This document shows positions 59,761 to 64,000 of a stretch of 64,000 bases of DNA, one piece after another. Source of the stretch: Rariloculus sp963665575 (GTDB lineage: Bacteria; Pseudomonadota; Gammaproteobacteria; Steroidobacterales; Rariloculaceae). The stretch is taken from assembly GCA_963665575.2 (NCBI GenBank), contig CAXXDW010000005.1, positions 124,001-188,000 on the forward strand. The letters run 5' to 3'. Both the position numbers and the translations under genes were made by a program. Below the pieces are notes generated by a model, which saw nothing but the letters and a program-made list of their open reading frames with translations, had not been told where the DNA came from and did not search any database. How positions within the stretch are numbered: the first letter of the stretch is position 1; each line of letters opens with the position of its first letter.

Positions 59761-62700
59761 ATGACGATGCTGCAGTTGGCCGGACCTGCGGCCGAGACGG
59801 CCTTTCGCCTGAGCAGGTTGCAGGCTCGCTTGCGATCGCGCTCAGATGCGGTTGCCGGCGTCAGCGTACGGTTTCTCCATTTCGTTCATCTCGAGCGCGC
59901 GCTCGCCTCGAGTGAGCGGGCCGTGCTCGACGCACTGCTCGATTACGGTACGCCGGCCACGTCGGCGCCGGGCGATCCGGCGCTCAGGCTGTCGCTGTTC
60001 GCGGTACCGCGCCTGGGCACGATCTCCCCCTGGTCCTCCAAGGCGACGGAAATCGCCAGGATCTGCGCGCTCCCCGTCGATCGTCTGGAACGTGGCCGCG
60101 TCTACGAGCTCGCCGTTCGCCGCACGCTCGCGGACGAGGAAGTCGCATCGCTTGCCGACCTGCTGCACGACAGGATGACCGAATCGTTCACGGCCGAAGC
60201 GCCGGGCGAAGCGCTGCTTTTCGGCAGGCACGCCCCGAAGCCCGTCGAGTGGGTCGATGCGAACGGACTCGGCCGTGCGGCGCTCGACGAGGCCAACGGC
60301 AGGCTCGGGCTTGCGCTGTCGGACGACGAAATCGACTACCTCGTCGCACAGTTCGAGGTGCTCGGGCGCAACCCGTCGGACGTCGAACTCATGATGTTCG
60401 CTCAGGCGAACTCCGAGCATTGTCGCCACAAGGTGTTCAATGCGAGCTGGATCATCGACGGCGCACTGGCCGAAAAGAGCCTGTTCCAGATGATTCGAAA
60501 CACGCACGCGCATGCACCGGACGGCGTGCTTTCGGCCTATTCGGACAACGCGGCCGTCGTCGCCGGTCCTGCGGCCAGGTGGTTTTTTCCGGAGCCCGCT
60601 ACATCTCGTTATGTCCACGTCGAGGAGCCGGCCCACCTCGTGATGAAAGTCGAGACGCACAACCATCCGACGGCGATCTCGCCGTTCCCGGGGGCGGCGA
60701 CCGGTTCCGGCGGCGAGATCCGCGACGAAGGTGCGACCGGGCGCGGCGCAAAGCCGAAGGCCGGGCTTACCGGATTCACCGTCTCCCACCTTGAGATTCC
60801 TGGCTGGCCGCGGCCATGGGAAGCAGCTTCGCCGGGGCGTCCTGCGCGCATCGCCTCGCCACTGCAGATCATGCTCGAGGGGCCGATCGGAGGGGCGCAG
60901 TTCAACAACGAGTTCGGTCGGCCGAACCTCAACGGTTACTTCCGGACCTGCCTGCTCGAGAGCGACGGCCAGTGGCGCGGGTATCACAAGCCGATCATGC
61001 TGGCCGGCGGGCTCGGCAACGTCCGGGACGGCCATGTCGAGAAGGCGAGGCCGGGTCCGGGTTCGAGACTCGTCGTCATCGGCGGACCGGCGATGCTGAT
61101 CGGGCTCGGCGGCGGAGCGGCGTCGTCGACGGGCAGCGGCTCGGGCGAGGAGGAACTCGACTACGCATCGGTGCAGCGCGGCAATCCGGAGATGCAGCGG
61201 CGTGCACAGGAAGTCATCGATGCGTGCTGGGCACTCGGGCAGCGCAATCCGATCGCGGCAATTCACGACGTCGGCGCGGGCGGATTGTCGAACGCCATCC
61301 CCGAGATCGTCGAGCACAGCGACTGCGGAGCCGTAGTCGAATTGCGCAACGTGCCGAACGACGAGCCCGGCATGACGCCGATGGAACTGTGGTGCAACGA
61401 GTCGCAGGAACGGTACATCCTGAGCATCGAGTCCGACCGTCTCGCTGCCTTCACCGCGCTTTGCGAACGCGAACGCTGTCCCTTCGCCGTGCTCGGCACG
61501 TTGACGGCGGAGCGTGAACTCGTCGTCAATGACGAGCAGTTCGAAAACACGCCCGTGGCGATGCCCATGGAGGTGCTCTTCGGCAAGCCGCCGAAGATGA
61601 CGCGCGAGGCCGCAAGTCGGTCGCGCGACTGCGCAGTCTGGGACCACGGCGCAATTGCACTGGCCGAGGCCGTCGACCGCGTGCTGAGCTTTCCGGCGGT
61701 TGCCGACAAATCCTTTCTGATCCACATCGGCGACCGCACGGTCGGCGGCATGGCATCGCGCGATCAGCTCGTCGGTCCCTGGCAGGTGCCGGTCGGCGAT
61801 GCGGCAGTGACGCTCTCGAGCTTCTCGGACTACACGGGCGAAGCGATCGCGATCGGCGAACGCACACCGGTCGCGATCCGCCACGGGCCGGCCGCGGCAC
61901 GCCTCGCGGTCGCCGAAGCGATCACGAACATCGCGTCGGCCGACGTTGCGGCGCTCGGCGACATCCGCCTGTCGGCAAACTGGATGGCGGCGGCAGGCTT
62001 CGGCGACGACGATTTCGACCTCTACGAGATGGTGCGGGCCGTCGGCGAGGAGCTGTGCCCGGCGCTCGGTGTCGCGATCCCGGTCGGCAAGGATTCGCTG
62101 TCGATGAAGACCGAGTGGTGCGAGAACGGCAGGGACCTGGACGTGACGGCACCGGTTTCGCTGGTCGTTTCGGCATTCGCGCCGGTCGCCGATGTCCGCC
62201 GCTGCCTGACGCCGGAGCTCGACCGCGCCCGGGACGACACGGTGCTCGTGCTGCTCGATCTCTCCGGCGGTCGCACTCGGCTCGGCGGATCGTGCCTTGC
62301 CCAGAGTTTTGCCAGCTACGGCGGCGAGCCGCCCGACCTCGATTCGCCCGAGCGGCTCGTGCACTTCTTCCGGGCACAGCGCGAGCTGCGCGAGGCGGGT
62401 CTGGTTTCGGCTTATCACGACCGTTCGGACGGCGGGCTCTTCGTCACGCTCGCCGAAATGGCGTTCGCTTCGAGGCGGGGACTGGATATTCGCGTTCCCG
62501 CACAAGTCAGCGATGTCGTGCCCTGGCTTTTCGCCGAGGAACCCGGCGCGGTGATTGAGGTCGGGCGCGCCGAACTGCCGCGGGTTGAACAGGTTCTTCA
62601 GGCGCAGGGCTCGGTGCCGTATTCGGTGGTTGCTGCGCCTGCCCGCCACGACGAAATCGTGGTCCGTCGCGATGACGAGGAGTTCTACCGCGCAAGTCGC

Positions 62701-63651
62701 GTCGAACTGCACGCGAAGTGGTCGGAGCTGACCTGGCGCATGCAGGCGCTGCGCGACAACCCCGAGTGCGCGCAGGAAGCTCGCGACAGCACGCTCGACG
62801 AAGACGATCCCGGGCTCAACGCCTCATTGACGTTCCCGATTCCGGATATGAATCTGCCGATACGCACTGAGCGCTCGGGGCGTCCGAAGGTCGCGATTCT
62901 GCGCGAACAGGGGGTGAACGGCCAACTCGAAATGGCGGCGGCGCTCGACCGCGCGGGCTTCGAAGCCCACGACGTGCACATGAGCGATCTTGTCGCCGGG
63001 CGCAAGGAACTCGAGGGATACACGGGGCTTCTTGCCTGCGGCGGATTTTCCTATGGTGACGTGCTCGGCGCCGGAGGCGGGTGGGCGAAGGCGATCCTCT
63101 ACGATGAACGTGTCCGCGGCGCTTTCGAGGCGTTTTTCGTGCGTGAGGACACGTTCGCGCTTGGCGTGTGCAACGGCTGTCAGATGCTCGCGGCGCTGAA
63201 AGCGCTGATTCCGGGGGCCGGGGCATGGCCCCGCTTCGTACGCAATCGCTCCGACCAGTTCGAGGCGCGCCTGTCGCTTGTCGAGATCGTGCCGAACCGC
63301 TCGGTGTTGCTCGACGGCATGGCGGGTTCCCGCCTGCCGATCGTCACATCGCATGGCGAGGGCCGGGCGGAGTTCGGGTCTGCAGATCTGCTGGAGGAAT
63401 GCGAGGCTTCGCTGACCGCGCTGCGCTACGTCTCCAACGATGGCCGCACGGCCGAACGCTATCCCGCCAATCCGAACGGGTCGCCGAACGGCATCGCCGG
63501 GCTCACGAACGACGACGGGCGGGTCACGATCATGATGCCCCATCCGGAGCGGGTGTTTCGTACCGTTCAGCATTCCTGGCATCCGGCCGACTGGGGCGAA
63601 TGCTCGCCGTGGCAGAAACTCTTCGACAACGCGCGCGCCTGGGTGGGTTGA
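59761..63651 (+). CDS. purL: Phosphoribosylformylglycinamidine synthase, large single-chain form
   Basis: PurL converts formylglycinamide ribotide to the amidine with glutamine and ATP, the fourth step of purine synthesis. The 1,296-residue chain has the full gammaproteobacterial layout: PurS-like N-terminal domain, then two AIRS-like halves (FAQANSEHCRHKVFNASW, MKVETHNHPTAISPFPGA; second half about residue 640 on) and a class I glutamine amidotransferase (about 1040-1290) with nucleophile Cys in LGVCNGCQML and the Pro-His-Pro-Glu near MMPHPERVF. A 956-residue antisense frame over 59842-62712 is a composition artefact. Confidence 0.96.
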   Translation: MTMLQLAGPAAETAFRLSRLQARLRSRSDAVAGVSVRFLHFVHLERALASSERAVLDALLDYGTPATSAPGDPALRLSLFAVPRLGTISPWSSKATEIARICALPVDRLERGRVYELAVRRTLADEEVASLADLLHDRMTESFTAEAPGEALLFGRHAPKPVEWVDANGLGRAALDEANGRLGLALSDDEIDYLVAQFEVLGRNPSDVELMMFAQANSEHCRHKVFNASWIIDGALAEKSLFQMIRNTHAHAPDGVLSAYSDNAAVVAGPAARWFFPEPATSRYVHVEEPAHLVMKVETHNHPTAISPFPGAATGSGGEIRDEGATGRGAKPKAGLTGFTVSHLEIPGWPRPWEAASPGRPARIASPLQIMLEGPIGGAQFNNEFGRPNLNGYFRTCLLESDGQWRGYHKPIMLAGGLGNVRDGHVEKARPGPGSRLVVIGGPAMLIGLGGGAASSTGSGSGEEELDYASVQRGNPEMQRRAQEVIDACWALGQRNPIAAIHDVGAGGLSNAIPEIVEHSDCGAVVELRNVPNDEPGMTPMELWCNESQERYILSIESDRLAAFTALCERERCPFAVLGTLTAERELVVNDEQFENTPVAMPMEVLFGKPPKMTREAASRSRDCAVWDHGAIALAEAVDRVLSFPAVADKSFLIHIGDRTVGGMASRDQLVGPWQVPVGDAAVTLSSFSDYTGEAIAIGERTPVAIRHGPAAARLAVAEAITNIASADVAALGDIRLSANWMAAAGFGDDDFDLYEMVRAVGEELCPALGVAIPVGKDSLSMKTEWCENGRDLDVTAPVSLVVSAFAPVADVRRCLTPELDRARDDTVLVLLDLSGGRTRLGGSCLAQSFASYGGEPPDLDSPERLVHFFRAQRELREAGLVSAYHDRSDGGLFVTLAEMAFASRRGLDIRVPAQVSDVVPWLFAEEPGAVIEVGRAELPRVEQVLQAQGSVPYSVVAAPARHDEIVVRRDDEEFYRASRVELHAKWSELTWRMQALRDNPECAQEARDSTLDEDDPGLNASLTFPIPDMNLPIRTERSGRPKVAILREQGVNGQLEMAAALDRAGFEAHDVHMSDLVAGRKELEGYTGLLACGGFSYGDVLGAGGGWAKAILYDERVRGAFEAFFVREDTFALGVCNGCQMLAALKALIPGAGAWPRFVRNRSDQFEARLSLVEIVPNRSVLLDGMAGSRLPIVTSHGEGRAEFGSADLLEECEASLTALRYVSNDGRTAERYPANPNGSPNGIAGLTNDDGRVTIMMPHPERVFRTVQHSWHPADWGECSPWQKLFDNARAWVG

Positions 63652-63800
63652 CGGGTGATCGAGCCATACTTGCGACCTGGGAGTGCTCCGGACAGTTCGG
63701 CCGGTCGCTGTTCGCCGCGCGATAAACCATTGTTCAATATGGCGTCGGACCTTGACGAACAGGATTGACAAGACCTTGCTTGACGATTCGGGCGGCATGC

Positions 63801-64000
63801 ATGGCTGAAGGCGCGCAGGAAATCGCGATTCTCGAGAGTTTCAGCCTGGAACTCGCGCGCGCGGCGGGGACGACAGCCAGGGCGTATTTTCGCAAGCAGC
63901 TTACGATCGAGAACAAGAGAAGCGGCGGGTTCGATCCGGTCACGAGCGCGGATCGCGCTGTCGAATCACTGCTTCGCGAGGCGATCCTCGAGCGATATCC
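63801..64000 (+). CDS. Inositol-monophosphatase family protein (histidinol-phosphatase-like), cut by the window end
   Basis: Only the first 66 codons are present. They read as an IMPase-family N-terminus: a helix with LARAAGTTARAYFRKQLTIE, then the signature GFDPVTSADRAVES and REAILERY. The sequence ENKRSGGFDPVTSADR is closer to HisN-type histidinol-phosphatases than to SuhB, but the fragment is too short to be sure. A TTGACA at 63765 lacks a -10 partner. The 149 bases between purL and this ATG show nothing else. Confidence 0.7.
   Translation, partial: MAEGAQEIAILESFSLELARAAGTTARAYFRKQLTIENKRSGGFDPVTSADRAVESLLREAILERY

Noticed and set aside
59842..62712. A 956-residue open frame on the minus strand
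   Set aside because: It lies wholly antisense to purL, is rich in Arg, Ala and His, has no family motifs, and follows from the codon bias of a GC-rich gene.
63765..63770. TTGACA as a promoter for the last gene
   Set aside because: No -10-like hexamer occurs 16-18 bases downstream; the region there is GC-rich.
1..64000. tRNA and rRNA genes
   Set aside because: No cloverleaf-like stretch ending in a conserved T-arm or any rRNA core sequence was noticed; a covariance search would be needed for certainty.

Overview
The window is about 64 kb of GC-rich, gene-dense, uninterrupted bacterial chromosome. It most likely comes from a gammaproteobacterium: a single-chain PurL of about 1,300 residues, a DksA/TraR-type protein, a DUF1820 protein, a glnK-amtB operon behind a sigma-54 promoter, and a cobalamin salvage set of proteobacterial type all fit. 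The taxon is an inference and cannot be fixed from the sequence alone. Three genes each carry a single-base frameshift, two of them in short G/C runs, which suggests a draft or metagenome-derived assembly.

Layout. 1-3.1 kb is a visibly less GC-rich accessory stretch: a peptidase-M15-like protein and two unrelated PD-(D/E)XK-type nucleases, one frameshifted. 3.1-6.8 kb (minus strand) holds a SprT-like protease, pabB and avtA. 6.8-11.1 kb (minus) holds fdsG, fdsB, an FMN alpha-hydroxy-acid dehydrogenase and fdhD. This resembles an NAD-linked formate dehydrogenase operon whose catalytic subunit gene fdsA has been replaced by the flavin enzyme. 11.2-15.9 kb (minus) is an uptake and sensing operon: periplasmic binding protein, membrane sensor without an output domain, OFA-family transporter and outer-membrane barrel.

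16.1-30.8 kb is a combined mevalonate and hopanoid/squalene locus. It encodes HMG-CoA synthase, an HMG-CoA reductase fused to mevalonate kinase, phosphomevalonate kinase, diphosphomevalonate decarboxylase, IPP isomerase, farnesyl diphosphate synthase, squalene synthase, and hopanoid genes hpnH, hpnA (frameshifted), hpnN, hpnG and hpnM. Together these run from acetoacetyl-CoA to squalene and on to hopanoid tailoring and transport. Acetoacetyl-CoA thiolase and squalene-hopene cyclase are not in the window.

30.9-40.6 kb holds apt, a sulfotransferase and a cobalamin block: cobU, cobT-cobS-cobC, then a cobalamin riboswitch leading btuB-btuF-btuC-btuD. 40.6-50.0 kb is mixed: a periplasmic phosphatase-like protein, a glycosyltransferase, a DksA/TraR protein, a fused indolepyruvate ferredoxin oxidoreductase, threonine ammonia-lyase, a two-domain ABC ATPase and an SDR. 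50.1-52.7 kb is a nitrogen operon (porin, glnK, amtB) with a sigma-54 promoter and a strong terminator.

53-59.3 kb has a TlpA-like lipoprotein and a 2Fe-2S ferredoxin, then a tightly coupled six-gene plus-strand cluster: DUF2064 transferase, two TVP38/TMEM64 membrane proteins, a disulfide-reductase-like flavoprotein lacking its catalytic His, a TIGR04283-type glycosyltransferase and a radical SAM enzyme. Its product is unknown. The window ends with a DUF1820 gene, purL and the start of an inositol-monophosphatase-family gene. No tRNA, rRNA, CRISPR array or insertion sequence was seen.
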